64,000 nt of DNA from the NCBI GenBank assembly GCA_035504215.1, contig DATJSI010000002.1:1-64000 (forward strand), written 5' to 3'. A program made the translations under genes and the position numbers. The stretch is from Mycobacteriales bacterium (GTDB lineage Bacteria; Actinomycetota; Actinomycetes; JAFAQI01). The notes under the pieces were generated by a model that was given only the letters and a program-made list of their open reading frames with translations, searched no databases and had not been told where the DNA came from. Below are positions 50,940 through 59,772 of this stretch, piece after piece. The first letter of the stretch is position 1. Every line of letters begins with the position of its first letter.

Positions 50940-51788
50940 TCACGCCCGGTCCCGGGCCGGCTCGGTCAGGTCGATCTGGCGATGGCCGGCATGCGCGGCC
51001 AGGAAGGCAACCGCCTCGGGGTCGTCCGGTGCCCCGACCAACCGGCCGGCCAGCAGCCGGTAGGCGACCGCCCCCGGGGTACGGCGAGCCGTGCGCATGA
51101 TCGAGTGACCGATCGCGGGCGCCTCGGCGAAGCGGATAGAACGGGGAATCGGCGGGTCCAGCACATCGAGCCCGTACCGCAGCGCCACGTCGGCGAGAAC
51201 CGCGCGCGTGTGATTGGTACGCCCGTCGTACAGCGTCGGCAGTACGCCGAGAACGTGCAGCTGCGGGTTGGTCAGGCGCTGCACGTCGTGCACGGTGTCG
51301 AGCAGCTGGCCGACACCACGGTGCGACAGGGTCTCGCACTGCAGCGGCACGATGACGTCATCGGCCGCGGTCAGCGCGTTGAGGGTCAGGACCCCGAGGG
51401 TGGGTCCGCAGTCGATGAGGATCACGTCGTAGCGGTCGCGCACCTCGTCGAGCGCGTGCCGCAGCACGTACTCCCTGCCGGTCTTGGTCAGCAGCATCGC
51501 CTCGCACCCGGCCAGCTCGATCGTCGCGGGCAGCAGGTCGGGGCCTTCGGCCGTCGAGACGACGACCATCCGGGCAGACACCCGGCCGAGCAGTACGTCG
51601 TGGATCGACAGGTCGAGGGAGTCCGGGTCGAGCCCGAGGGAGAAGGTCAGGCAGGCCTGCGGGTCGAGGTCGACGACCAGCACCCGCTTGCCGAGCTCGC
51701 TCAGGGCGGACGCGAGCGAAGCCACCGTGGTCGTCTTCGCGACGCCACCCTTCTGGTTGGCGACGGCGTACGTGCGGGCGATCGTCAC
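50940..51788 (-). CDS. ParA/Soj-family ATPase
   Basis: 282-residue deviant-Walker ATPase. ANQKGGVAKTTT (P-loop with the signature Lys), VVDLDPQACL, DVILIDCGPTLGVLTLNAL and PLQCETLSHRGV are typical of ParA/Soj. No parB or parS is adjacent, so it is an orphan rather than the chromosome-partition ParA; it corresponds to Rv3213c in the syntenic block. GTG start. The C-terminal 40 residues (after MRTARRTPGA) extend beyond the core fold. Confidence 0.87.
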   Translation of the reverse strand: MTIARTYAVANQKGGVAKTTTVASLASALSELGKRVLVVDLDPQACLTFSLGLDPDSLDLSIHDVLLGRVSARMVVVSTAEGPDLLPATIELAGCEAMLLTKTGREYVLRHALDEVRDRYDVILIDCGPTLGVLTLNALTAADDVIVPLQCETLSHRGVGQLLDTVHDVQRLTNPQLHVLGVLPTLYDGRTNHTRAVLADVALRYGLDVLDPPIPRSIRFAEAPAIGHSIMRTARRTPGAVAYRLLAGRLVGAPDDPEAVAFLAAHAGHRQIDLTEPARDRA

Positions 51789-51886
51789 AACAGTCCTGCC
51801 CGTCTCCGGTGCCTGCCCGAGCGCTTTCAGGCTAGTGCCGCCGAGTCTCGGGTGACCACCGTCCGAGCAGAGATCACCCGCCGGGC

Positions 51887-51929
51887 TACCCTTCCGCCCG
51901 TGTTCCGCCCGCGCGCCGGCCGCTCATGA
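51887..51929 (+). promoter_or_regulatory. Leaderless 9-codon upstream ORF before the hydrolase gene
   Basis: TACCCT (51887-51892), 7 nt, then GTG at 51900 opens a 9-codon ORF (VFRPRAGRS) whose TGA stop (51927-51929) overlaps the ATG of the hydrolase gene at 51926. The hydrolase itself has no ribosome site, so it may be translated only by re-initiation after the tiny ORF. Confidence 0.45.
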
Positions 51930-52807
51930 GCGTTCCGCGTCATCTCGATCTCTCGCCGGAGCTGGCGCCCACCAGGGTGACCGCCGCGTCCGGCGAGCTG
52001 GCCGCTCTGGTCGCGACCCCGCCCGACGGGGTCGTGCGCCGCACGCCGGTGCTGGCGGTGCCCGGCTACACGGGCAGCAAGGAGGACTTCCTGCACCTGC
52101 TGCCGCTGCTCGCCCGCAGGGGTCACCCGACCGTGGCGATCGATCTGCGCGGCCAGCATGAGTCCGGCGGCCCCGAAGACGTCTCGGCGTACTCGATCGA
52201 CGCGCTCGCCCGGGACATCACGGCGCTGCTGGCCGCCGAGCCCAGCCACGTCCTCGCGCACTCGTTCGGGGGCCTGGTCTGCCGCGCTGCGGTCATCGGC
52301 GGCGCGCCGGCGCGATCACTGACCCTTCTCGGCTCGGGGCCGGCCGCGCTCGGCGGCACCCGCGGCCAGCTGATCGAGCTCATGCAGCCGCTGCTCGCCG
52401 AGGGCGGCGTCGCGGCGGTGTGGGAGGCCTCGGAAGCGCTATCCGCCTCCGACCCCAACCGCGCCGGCATCTCGGCGGACGTGCGGGCATTCCTGCGCCG
52501 ACGGTTCCTTGCCTCACCCGACGCGGCGCTGCTCGGCATGGGCATCGCGGTGACCACCGAGTCGGACCGGGTCGAGGAGCTGCGGGCCACCAACGTGCCG
52601 GTTCTCGTCGCGCACGGCGAGGCCGACGACGCATGGACCCCGCAGGAACAGACCGAGATGGCGCAACGGCTCGATGCCGAGCACGCGATCCTCAGCGGCG
52701 CCGGCCACTCACCGGCCGTCGACACCCCCAAGGCCATCGCGGACGTGCTGGAAACCTTCTGGGCGCGCCTCGACTCCCGGTCACTCGACGACATCGTCGA
52801 CGGATGA
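51926..52807 (+). CDS. Alpha/beta hydrolase
   Basis: 293-residue serine hydrolase. VPGYTGSKEDFLHLLPLLA (oxyanion region), DLRGQHESGG, nucleophile elbow AHSFGG, HGEADDAWTP (acid) and SGAGHSPAVD (His). Cytosolic; substrate unknown. ATG start overlaps the stop of a predicted 9-codon upstream ORF (ATGA). The last 27 nt overlap the 3' end of the convergent nuclease gene. Confidence 0.85.
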   Translation: MSVPRHLDLSPELAPTRVTAASGELAALVATPPDGVVRRTPVLAVPGYTGSKEDFLHLLPLLARRGHPTVAIDLRGQHESGGPEDVSAYSIDALARDITALLAAEPSHVLAHSFGGLVCRAAVIGGAPARSLTLLGSGPAALGGTRGQLIELMQPLLAEGGVAAVWEASEALSASDPNRAGISADVRAFLRRRFLASPDAALLGMGIAVTTESDRVEELRATNVPVLVAHGEADDAWTPQEQTEMAQRLDAEHAILSGAGHSPAVDTPKAIADVLETFWARLDSRSLDDIVDG

Positions 52808-53653
52808 GCTGATGTCGCTCGCGAGCCCGGCCCAAGGCTGGAGCCGCTTCGGCGTCGCCGCCTGACCCTCGGGACAGCTGTCGAGAAAGTCGCACCACCC
52901 ACAGAGCGCTCCCGGCCGGGCAGGAAACGCGGCATCCAGCCCGTCGGTTGCAGCCGCGTCGATCGCGGCGGCTGCCTCGGTCGCGATCTCCTCGGCCCGG
53001 CCGAGCTGGCGAGCCAGCGTCTGCTCGGTGTGCTCCCACCGGACGATGTCGCCGGTCGGCAGGTGATGGAGCTCGACGGTGCGACAGGTACGGCGCATGG
53101 TGCGCTCGGCTGCCGCGGCGTACAACGCAAGCGCGAGCGAGCCCCTCGCGTCGTCGGTCGTGAGAATGTGCCGGCCGGTCTTGTAGTCGACGACGACCAG
53201 CTCGTCCCCACGGCGATCGAGCCGGTCGATCCGTCCGGAGACCGCCACCCGGTCGGTCTTGAAGGCGACCGTGCGTTCGACTCCGAGCGGCTCGGCGTGC
53301 GGGTCGACCCCGGCGGTGTAGCGCTCGACCATGTCGGCCGCACGCTCCCGCCATTCGTCGGCCTGATCGGCGTCCCGGAATCCCTGCGGCGCCCACCGCT
53401 CGCGAAGCAGCGCTGCCGCAGCGGCGGGAACGCGCTCCCCGACCGGCAGCCCCCACCAGCCGGCAAGCGCCACGTGCACCGCGGCGCCGACGCTGTTGTG
53501 CGCCCACGGTCGCCCGGTCGGCGGTGGCGGCCGGTCGACGTAGCTGAACCGGAACCTGCGCGGGCAGTCCAGCCAGGCAGCGAGCTTGGACGGCGTACAG
53601 ACGAACAGCCGGCGCGGCAGTTCGAGCTCGAGCGCGGCCTGCGGCTCCGTCAT
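52781..53653 (-). CDS. RecB-family PD-(D/E)XK nuclease with iron-sulfur motif
   Basis: 290-residue stand-alone nuclease domain like those of AddB/RecB and Cas4. The first Cys lies in LDCPRRFRFSYVD, the active site is SGRIDRLD ... VVVDYKTGRH, and the C-terminal CGWCDFLDSC supplies the other three cluster ligands. Similar in layout to the nuclease ends of AdnA in this window. Probably acts in DNA repair; partner unknown. ATG start. Confidence 0.85.
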   Translation of the reverse strand: MTEPQAALELELPRRLFVCTPSKLAAWLDCPRRFRFSYVDRPPPPTGRPWAHNSVGAAVHVALAGWWGLPVGERVPAAAAALLRERWAPQGFRDADQADEWRERAADMVERYTAGVDPHAEPLGVERTVAFKTDRVAVSGRIDRLDRRGDELVVVDYKTGRHILTTDDARGSLALALYAAAAERTMRRTCRTVELHHLPTGDIVRWEHTEQTLARQLGRAEEIATEAAAAIDAAATDGLDAAFPARPGALCGWCDFLDSCPEGQAATPKRLQPWAGLASDISSSVDDVVE

Positions 53654-53715
53654 GGGGTCAGTCTGCTGGTGGGCACCGACAGGTTTGCACGGCCACCCGC
53701 CGGGTGTGGACGGCC

Positions 53716-54333
53716 TCAGGCGCTGCGGGCGAATGCGATTGCCGAGTCGGCGACGAGCTGGACCGCGATCGCCGACAGCAGCAAGCCCGAGATTCGCGTG
53801 ATCAGCGACACTCCGCCGTCGCGGATCACCCGCAGGATGACGCCGGAGAACCGCAGCGACAGATACAGCACGATGTGGACCGCGAGGATCCCGCAGGTGA
53901 TGGCAAGCGCATCATCGAACCCGTGTGCGCGCCGGACGAACACGATGGTGGCGACGATGGCGCCGGGCCCGGCGAGCAACGGCGTACCCAGCGGGACCAG
54001 GGCGACGTTGACGTCCGGCACCTCGCTGTCACGGGTCTGACGTCCGGTGAGCAGCTCGAGGGCGACCAGGATGAGCAGCAGGCCACCTGCACCCTGCAGG
54101 GCCGCCACCGAGATATCCAGGTAGCGCAGGATCTGCTGACCGAACAACGCGAACGCCGCGATCACCGAGATCGCGACGAGCACGGCCTGCCAGGCCTGGC
54201 GGTTGCGCACCTTGCGTGAGCGCCCGCTGGTCAGCGCGAGGAACAGCGGCACCGTACCGATCGGGTCCATGATCACGAGCAAGGTCACGAAGACCTCGGT
54301 GAACAGCCGGGTGTGGAACGCGACGTGGTGCAC
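53716..54333 (-). CDS. MarC-family integral membrane protein
   Basis: 205 residues with six predicted helices; the N-terminal LLVIMDPIGTVPLFLALT and LVPLGTPLLAGPGAI are MarC signatures. Transport function of the family is unresolved. GTG at 54333 is chosen from the hydrophobic start of the family; the long frame upstream overlaps the zinc-ribbon gene in another frame. It follows that gene by 11 nt, so they are one operon. Confidence 0.86.
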   Translation of the reverse strand: MHHVAFHTRLFTEVFVTLLVIMDPIGTVPLFLALTSGRSRKVRNRQAWQAVLVAISVIAAFALFGQQILRYLDISVAALQGAGGLLLILVALELLTGRQTRDSEVPDVNVALVPLGTPLLAGPGAIVATIVFVRRAHGFDDALAITCGILAVHIVLYLSLRFSGVILRVIRDGGVSLITRISGLLLSAIAVQLVADSAIAFARSA

Positions 54334-54344
54334 GCCGAGTAATG

Positions 54345-54986
54345 CTAGGGAATCGGGCGCTCCGACAGCCTCGGCGAGAGCGACCCGAACTCCAGGTCGG
54401 GGTCGAGTCCATGGTCCCGGACGTCCACGAGCTGGAAGCCGTCGTACATCACCATGCCCGCGGCGGCGGGCCACACCACGGCCCACAACCACTGGCCCTT
54501 GGCCTCGCCGACGAACGTGGCGCGGTCCGGACTCGACGGCAAGCTCCACAGCGCGGTCGGGTGCGCGGCGGCGTTGATCTTCGCGTCGGGCGGCCCGAAG
54601 CCGAAGCTCTGGCCCGGGTCGGGCTCGGCGTGTCCCGCGTGTCGCGCACCCAGGCCGACCCCCGGTTCCTCGGCGACGAACATCAGCTCGGCGGCGCCCC
54701 CGATCGGGCTCGGGCCGGTAAGGCACATCACGGTGGCGCGCGCACCGGTGCGGTCATCGCCCGCGTAGGCGATCCCGCTGCAGACCCAGCCGCGCAGCAG
54801 CGGCTGCGGAAGCCAGACCGGGACGACGGCCTGCCCCACGACGTGCGCGATCGCATCGGTCCCGATGTGGGTGAGGACCTTGTACGGGTGCACGGAGCCG
54901 TGGCGAGGGCATTCCCAGGCACTCGACCACAGCCCCGGTGGACGCAGCTCGTTGCCGCACCGAGGGCACGCCGGGTCCTGATGCAC
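54345..54986 (-). CDS. DUF6758-like zinc-ribbon protein
   Basis: 213 residues. The N-terminus has a zinc-ribbon pattern ACPRCGNELRPPGLWSSAWECPRHG, followed by an alpha/beta domain with VVPVWLPQPLLRGWVCSGIAYAGD and AEPDPGQSFGFGPPDAKI. This is a conserved actinomycete protein next to marC; function unknown, and my family name is from memory. GTG at 54986 is supported by GGGAG 6 nt upstream and puts the ribbon at the N-terminus. Confidence 0.7.
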   Translation of the reverse strand: MHQDPACPRCGNELRPPGLWSSAWECPRHGSVHPYKVLTHIGTDAIAHVVGQAVVPVWLPQPLLRGWVCSGIAYAGDDRTGARATVMCLTGPSPIGGAAELMFVAEEPGVGLGARHAGHAEPDPGQSFGFGPPDAKINAAAHPTALWSLPSSPDRATFVGEAKGQWLWAVVWPAAAGMVMYDGFQLVDVRDHGLDPDLEFGSLSPRLSERPIP

Positions 54987-55187
54987 TACGGCTCCCGCTC
55001 GGACCCGGTCCGGCGGCGGCCGTAAGGCGGCCGACACGGGCCGATCTCGGACCAGCCCTCGAGTGGCAGCACTACCCAACGCTGAGCCGCGGCGCGGCTC
55101 GCGTCAATAGGCCAGCGGCGTCACATCCCGCCGCGGTCGGTCATCCGTACGACCCGGGCAGCCGCGGGCCTACGTAGGCTGCCGCGA

Positions 55188-55598
55188 ATGGAGGGTGCCA
55201 ACGTCATCGACCCGCAGACCGGAAGGATCGTGTGCGCCGGCGCGGTGGTCACGGACCCGGACGGCCGAATCCTGATGATCCGCCGTGGCGTCGAGCCCGC
55301 GCTCGGCACCTGGTCGCTCCCTGGAGGGCGGGTCGACCCGGGCGAGGCGTACGACGCGGCCGCCGCCCGCGAGGTCCGCGAGGAGACCGGCCTGGTGGTC
55401 GAGATCGGCGAGCTACTGGCCACTGTCGAGGTCGCGACCAGCTACCTGGTGCACGACTACGCGGCGACGGCGGTAGGGGGCGAACTGCTCGCCGGTGACG
55501 ACGCCAGTGACGCGCGCTGGTGTACGCCCGACGAGATCGAGACCATGACGCTCTCCCCCGGGCTGCTCGTCGAGCTACACCGGATGCGAGTCCTCTGA
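55188..55598 (+). CDS. NUDIX hydrolase
   Basis: 136 residues. The Nudix box GGRVDPGEAYDAAAAREVREETGL is intact, inside the usual alpha/beta sandwich; substrate unknown (ADP-ribose or nucleotide type). ATG start with TAGGCT exactly 7 nt upstream and no ribosome site (leaderless). Its 3' end overlaps the end of mscL by 24 nt. Confidence 0.86.
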   Translation: MEGANVIDPQTGRIVCAGAVVTDPDGRILMIRRGVEPALGTWSLPGGRVDPGEAYDAAAAREVREETGLVVEIGELLATVEVATSYLVHDYAATAVGGELLAGDDASDARWCTPDEIETMTLSPGLLVELHRMRVL

Positions 55599-56078
55599 GC
55601 CGGCCGGCGCCGGTGGAAGGACGACGGTGCAGAAGGCGCACCTGGTCGCGTCGTACGGAATCGAGCTGCGGCACTCGGGGCAGATCTTCGTCTCGCTCTC
55701 CGTGCCGGTCGAGGACTTGAACCGGGTCAGCAGATGAGTCATCGGCCGCACGACGAAGTAGTAGACGACAATGCCGATCAACACGAATGACACCATCGAG
55801 TTGAGGAAGTCGCCGTAGAGGAACTTCGACCCACCTACCTGCCAGTAGCGGGTCGAGAAGTCGCTGGCATGACCGAGCGGGATCCCGACCAATGGGGTGA
55901 TGAAGTCGTTGACCAACGACTTCACGATCGCGGTGAACGCCGTACCGATCACGATGCCGACCGCGAGATCGACGACGTTGCCGCGCAGGATGAAGCTGCG
56001 GAATCCGGTCAGGTCCAGCCGCCGGGTGCTGCTCCGCACGAGATGCTCGATCCGCTCGAGGGGGTCGTGGTCGCTCAT
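55575..56078 (-). CDS. mscL: Large-conductance mechanosensitive channel MscL with C-terminal zinc ribbon
   Basis: 167-residue membrane channel that opens under osmotic downshock. The N-terminal amphipathic helix and first membrane segment (FRSFILRGNVVDLAVGIVIGTAFTAIV), the periplasmic loop, and second segment (SFVLIGIVVYYFVV) are typical. Unusually, the cytoplasmic end continues into a zinc ribbon with Cys133, Cys136, Cys147 and Cys150 (CPEC ... CAFC). ATG at 56078 is supported by the GGGGG run upstream and by alignment to the family start. Confidence 0.88.
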   Translation of the reverse strand: MSDHDPLERIEHLVRSSTRRLDLTGFRSFILRGNVVDLAVGIVIGTAFTAIVKSLVNDFITPLVGIPLGHASDFSTRYWQVGGSKFLYGDFLNSMVSFVLIGIVVYYFVVRPMTHLLTRFKSSTGTESETKICPECRSSIPYDATRCAFCTVVLPPAPAGSEDSHPV

Positions 56079-56166
56079 GCCCCCTGAGTACCGCTGATCG
56101 TCCCCGGCACCACCGCTTTGCCCGCGACACGCCGAGAAACCGGCCGCACCACGAGGATCCGGTGAC

Positions 56167-57024
56167 TCACGGTCGGCGGATGTGACCTTCCCCAACCGGT
56201 ACGACGGAGCCGGTCACCCTGCACTCGACGGCGACGCCACCACTGCACCGAACCTCGCAGGACAGCCGCGACGGCCGGTGCATCTCAACTCCTTGCTCGA
56301 CGAGGTACGCCGTGACACCGTCCGCGGCGACTCGGCCGCAGGAGGCCAACCACACGCCGAGCCCGAGCGCAGCCGATCCGGTCGCCGGATCCTCACCGAC
56401 ACCGATCGCGAACATCCGCGCCCGGATCAGCGCAGTCGTGGCTGAGAACACGAAGACACCGGTCGCGCCGGGAAGCGACCGCATCGCGCCGTAGTTGGGT
56501 GCCGTTCGCGCCAATGCTTCTGGCCTGACGTGTAGGTAAGCGAAGTCGATGCCGACACCGCAGAGCCTCATCGGGTCACCGACCAGGTCCTGCTCGGACA
56601 GCCCCACACCGGCGAGCGCCTGAGCCGGATCGACGATCTCGCCGAGATGAGGACTGCCGCCGGTCAATGTGACCGCATCGCCGTCGATCACCAGCGGCAA
56701 CAGTCCCGCGCCGCACTCCTGGACGATCGCGCCGTCGACGATGCGACCGACCGAACGCATGACCCAGGCAGCCCCGACCGAAGGATGGCCGGCGAACGGC
56801 AGCTCGGTCCCGGGCGTGAAGATCCGCAACCGGTAGTTGGCCTCCGGCGTCGTCGCCTCGACCGGGAACACGGTCTCCGAGAGGTTGAACTCGAGCGCGA
56901 TCTTCTGCATCTGTGTCGTTGTCAGCTCGTCGGCGTCGAGTACGACCGCCAGCGGGTTGCCGGCGAACGGATGCTCCGTGAACACGTCCACCAGCCGATA
57001 AGCAAGCGGTCCTAACCCGCTCAT
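56167..57024 (-). CDS. PhzF-family isomerase
   Basis: 285-residue diaminopimelate-epimerase-fold protein. Residues FTEHPFAGNPLAVV, the catalytic Glu50 in FNLSETVF, TPGTELPFAGHP and GEDPATGSAALGL are the family signature. PhzF proteins isomerise small dihydroaromatic acids; this one has no phenazine genes nearby, so the substrate is unknown. ATG with GGGGAG 6 nt upstream. Possibly co-transcribed with the upstream SDR (82-nt gap). Confidence 0.87.
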   Translation of the reverse strand: MSGLGPLAYRLVDVFTEHPFAGNPLAVVLDADELTTTQMQKIALEFNLSETVFPVEATTPEANYRLRIFTPGTELPFAGHPSVGAAWVMRSVGRIVDGAIVQECGAGLLPLVIDGDAVTLTGGSPHLGEIVDPAQALAGVGLSEQDLVGDPMRLCGVGIDFAYLHVRPEALARTAPNYGAMRSLPGATGVFVFSATTALIRARMFAIGVGEDPATGSAALGLGVWLASCGRVAADGVTAYLVEQGVEMHRPSRLSCEVRCSGGVAVECRVTGSVVPVGEGHIRRP

Positions 57025-57106
57025 CGATGCTCCCCTTCGGGTCGCACCGATGCCGAGACGCCGTCTTCATTGGAGCGAGCCACCTTCGCTTCGCTCCGGT
57101 ACTCGT

Positions 57107-57868
57107 TCATGTAATCGCCACGCCTCCGTCGACGACGATGGTCTGGCCGGTGACGTAGCCGGCCGCATCGGAGACCAGCCACACCAACGTCGCCGCGAGC
57201 TCGGCGGCGTCACCGAGCCGGCCGCTGATGACCCGCGGGCGCATGAGCGCGAGATAGCTGGGGTCGTACTGGTCGGTCATCTCGGTGGCGAAGAAGCCGG
57301 GCGCAATGCCGTTCACGCGAATCCCCTTGCGCACGGTCCACTGCTGCGCGAGGTCGCGGGTGAGACCGATGAGGCCGGCCTTCGACGCGGTGTACGCGGC
57401 TTGAGGCAAGCCGCCGGTCGTGATCCCGATGACACTGCTGATGTTCACGATCGTGCCGCTGCCGGCGGCTGCCCTCGCGAACGCCTGGGCCATCCAGTAG
57501 CACCCGTTGAGATTCACGTCGATCACCGCGCGGAACTGCTCCGGCGTCTCCCTGGTCGCAGGTACGGCGGTGCCGACCCCAGCGTTGTTGACCAGGATGT
57601 CGACCGCGCCGAACTCCTCGACGGCAGCGGCAACCAGTCGCTCGCAGTCCTCCGGCTTCGCGACGTCGGTCGCGACGGCGATCGCTCGCCGGCCGATCGA
57701 CTCGACCGCAGCTCGCGTCGCTTCGAGCTTGTCGACCCGTCTCGCGCCGAGCACGAGGTCCGCACCGGCCTCCGCGAGCGCCTGAGCGAACGCGACGCCG
57801 AGTCCCGACGACGCACCAGTCACTACGGCGACCTTGCCGTCGAGCCGAAACATGTCCAGCACCGTCAT
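57107..57868 (-). CDS. Short-chain dehydrogenase/reductase
   Basis: 253-residue SDR: TGASSGLGVAFAQAL, NNAG in ILVNNAGVGT, the catalytic Ser in NISSVIG and YTASK with Tyr/Lys; C-terminal YVTGQTIVVDGG. FabG-like overall but a stand-alone oxidoreductase of unknown substrate. ATG start with TAGGGT exactly 6 nt upstream (leaderless). A GGAGCGA/TCGCTCC inverted repeat (57072-57097) lies after the stop and may be a weak terminator. Confidence 0.86.
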   Translation of the reverse strand: MTVLDMFRLDGKVAVVTGASSGLGVAFAQALAEAGADLVLGARRVDKLEATRAAVESIGRRAIAVATDVAKPEDCERLVAAAVEEFGAVDILVNNAGVGTAVPATRETPEQFRAVIDVNLNGCYWMAQAFARAAAGSGTIVNISSVIGITTGGLPQAAYTASKAGLIGLTRDLAQQWTVRKGIRVNGIAPGFFATEMTDQYDPSYLALMRPRVISGRLGDAAELAATLVWLVSDAAGYVTGQTIVVDGGVAIT

Positions 57869-57992
57869 TGGTGCACCCTATTCGGACGCTCATCCGACCC
57901 CGCCAAGACCTGAGCAATGGCACGAAGAATGCTCGTGCGCGCCCGCGCCAGGCTCCCCGATCCGGAGCGCATCCAGCGGTAACCTGCGGATC

Positions 57993-59264
57993 ATGGCCAC
58001 CGGCACGACCATGCGGATCTTCCTCGCCCGGCTGGCCGGCCTCACCGTTCTCGATCCCAATGCCGACCAGGTCGGTCGGATTCGCGACGTCGTCGTCATG
58101 ATGCGCACGGGCAACCAGCCGCCGCGCGTACTCGGCATCGTCGTCGAGGTCCAGCCGCGTCGACGGATCTTCGTGCCGATCGGCCTCGTGACGAGCATCG
58201 ATGCCGACGCGGTCATCGTCCGCGGCCGGATCAACCTGCGCCGGTTCGAACGCCGGGCCGAGGAGACGCTGGTCATCACCGAGCTGCTCGACCGCAAGGT
58301 CACTTTGGTCGAGGACGGCACCCAGGTCACCGTGACCGACGTCGCCATGGAGCAGAGCCGGACCCGGGACTGGTTCCTCACCCGGGTGGCGGTTCGCCCG
58401 AGCGGCGGCTTCCGACGACGTCGCAACCAGCTGACCGTGGTGCCGTGGGAAGAGGTGAGTGGGTTCGGCCAGGTGGACGCCGAGCAGGGCGCCACCAACC
58501 TGCTCGCGGCCCTCGACCAGCTCCGGGCGCCCGACCTCGCGCACGTCCTGCACGAGCTGTCGGACAAGCGCCGGGGCGAGGTCGTCGCCGCGCTCGACGA
58601 CGAACGGCTGGCCGACGTCCTGGAAGAGCTGCCGGAGGACGACCAGGTCGAGATCCTCGCGATGCTCGCCGGCGAGCGAGCGGCGGACGTGCTCGAGGCC
58701 ATGGCTCCCGACGACGCCGCGGACCTGCTCGGTGAGCTCCCGCCGGACGAAGCGGAGCGGCTGCTCGGGTTGATGGAACCCGGCGAAGCCGGGCCGGTTC
58801 GCCGCCTGCTCACCTACTCGGAGAACACCGCCGGCGGCATGATGACCAGCGAGCCGGTGATCCTCTCGCCGGATGCGACCGTCGCGGAGGCACTCGCCCG
58901 GGTCCGCGATCCCGACATCTCGCCGGCCCTTGCCGCGCAGGTCTATGTCTGCCGGCCGCCGACCGAGACGCCCACCGGCAAGTACGTCGGGATCGTCCAC
59001 ATCCAGCGCCTGCTGCGCGAGCCGCCGTCCGCGCTGGTCTCCGGGGTGGTCGACACGCAGATCGACCCGCTCCCTCCGGACTGCCCGCTGCCCGAGGTCA
59101 CCGCGCACCTCGCGACGTACAACCTGGTCGCCGTCCCGGTCGTCGACGATGTCGACCACCTGCTCGGCGCGGTCACCGTCGACGACGTCCTCGACCACCT
59201 CCTGCCACCGGACTGGCGCGAGCGGCCGACCAATGAAGTGGGTGTGCACGATGGCGCGCCGTGA
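57993..59264 (+). CDS. Soluble MgtE N-domain/CBS protein
   Basis: 423 residues. Residues 1-120 form PRC-barrel-like beta sheets (VGRIRDVVVM, RRRIFVPIGLV). Then come the superhelical MgtE N-domain repeats (LDDERLADVLEELPEDDQVEIL, DDAADLLGELPPDEAERLL) and two CBS domains (about 275-410). The transmembrane channel of true MgtE is missing, so it cannot itself carry magnesium; it is probably a sensor or regulator. ATG with TAACCT exactly 7 nt upstream (leaderless). The DUF1003 gene overlaps its end by 14 nt, as in Rv1232c-Rv1231c. Confidence 0.85.
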   Translation: MATGTTMRIFLARLAGLTVLDPNADQVGRIRDVVVMMRTGNQPPRVLGIVVEVQPRRRIFVPIGLVTSIDADAVIVRGRINLRRFERRAEETLVITELLDRKVTLVEDGTQVTVTDVAMEQSRTRDWFLTRVAVRPSGGFRRRRNQLTVVPWEEVSGFGQVDAEQGATNLLAALDQLRAPDLAHVLHELSDKRRGEVVAALDDERLADVLEELPEDDQVEILAMLAGERAADVLEAMAPDDAADLLGELPPDEAERLLGLMEPGEAGPVRRLLTYSENTAGGMMTSEPVILSPDATVAEALARVRDPDISPALAAQVYVCRPPTETPTGKYVGIVHIQRLLREPPSALVSGVVDTQIDPLPPDCPLPEVTAHLATYNLVAVPVVDDVDHLLGAVTVDDVLDHLLPPDWRERPTNEVGVHDGAP

Positions 59265-59772
59265 GAGCCGGCGGACGCCGCGGCTCGACCAGCCGCTCAG
59301 CGCCCGGCGCACGATCGGGCTCCCGCGTTACAACCCCGAGTCGATGGGACGGTTGTCGGAACGGGTCGCACGCTTCCTCGGCACCTGGCGCTTCATCGGC
59401 TACATGACGCTGTTCATTGCGATCTGGATCATCTACAACATCGTCGTCACGAAGGCGCCGTGGCAGTTCGACAGCTACCACAACAAGTTCACGCTGCTGA
59501 CCCTGTTGCTCTCGCTCCAGGCGTCGTACGCCGCGCCGCTAATCCTGCTGGCCCAGAACCGGCAGGCCGACCGGGACCGAGTGCAGTACGAGCAAGACCG
59601 CGCGCTGAACGAGCGGACCGTGGCGGACACCGAGTATCTCGCGCGCGAGATCGCATCGATCCGAGTGGCTCTGGGCGAGGTCGCGACTCGCGACTTCCTG
59701 CGAAGCGAGCTGCAACACCTGCTCGACGAGCTCGCACCCGAAGCGGGCGAGCTCGCCGCGAACGAGAACTAG
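59251..59772 (+). CDS. DUF1003 membrane protein
   Basis: 173 residues with two membrane helices (about 47-66 and 80-101) separated by WQFDSYHNKF, typical of DUF1003, then a charged helical cytoplasmic tail. Function unknown. ATG 59251 is preferred; ATG 59233 would add six residues. It overlaps the MgtE/CBS gene, implying coupled synthesis and possibly a joint membrane-sensor complex. Its last 4 nt overlap the end of the convergent secreted-protein gene. Confidence 0.82.
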   Translation: MARRESRRTPRLDQPLSARRTIGLPRYNPESMGRLSERVARFLGTWRFIGYMTLFIAIWIIYNIVVTKAPWQFDSYHNKFTLLTLLLSLQASYAAPLILLAQNRQADRDRVQYEQDRALNERTVADTEYLAREIASIRVALGEVATRDFLRSELQHLLDELAPEAGELAANEN

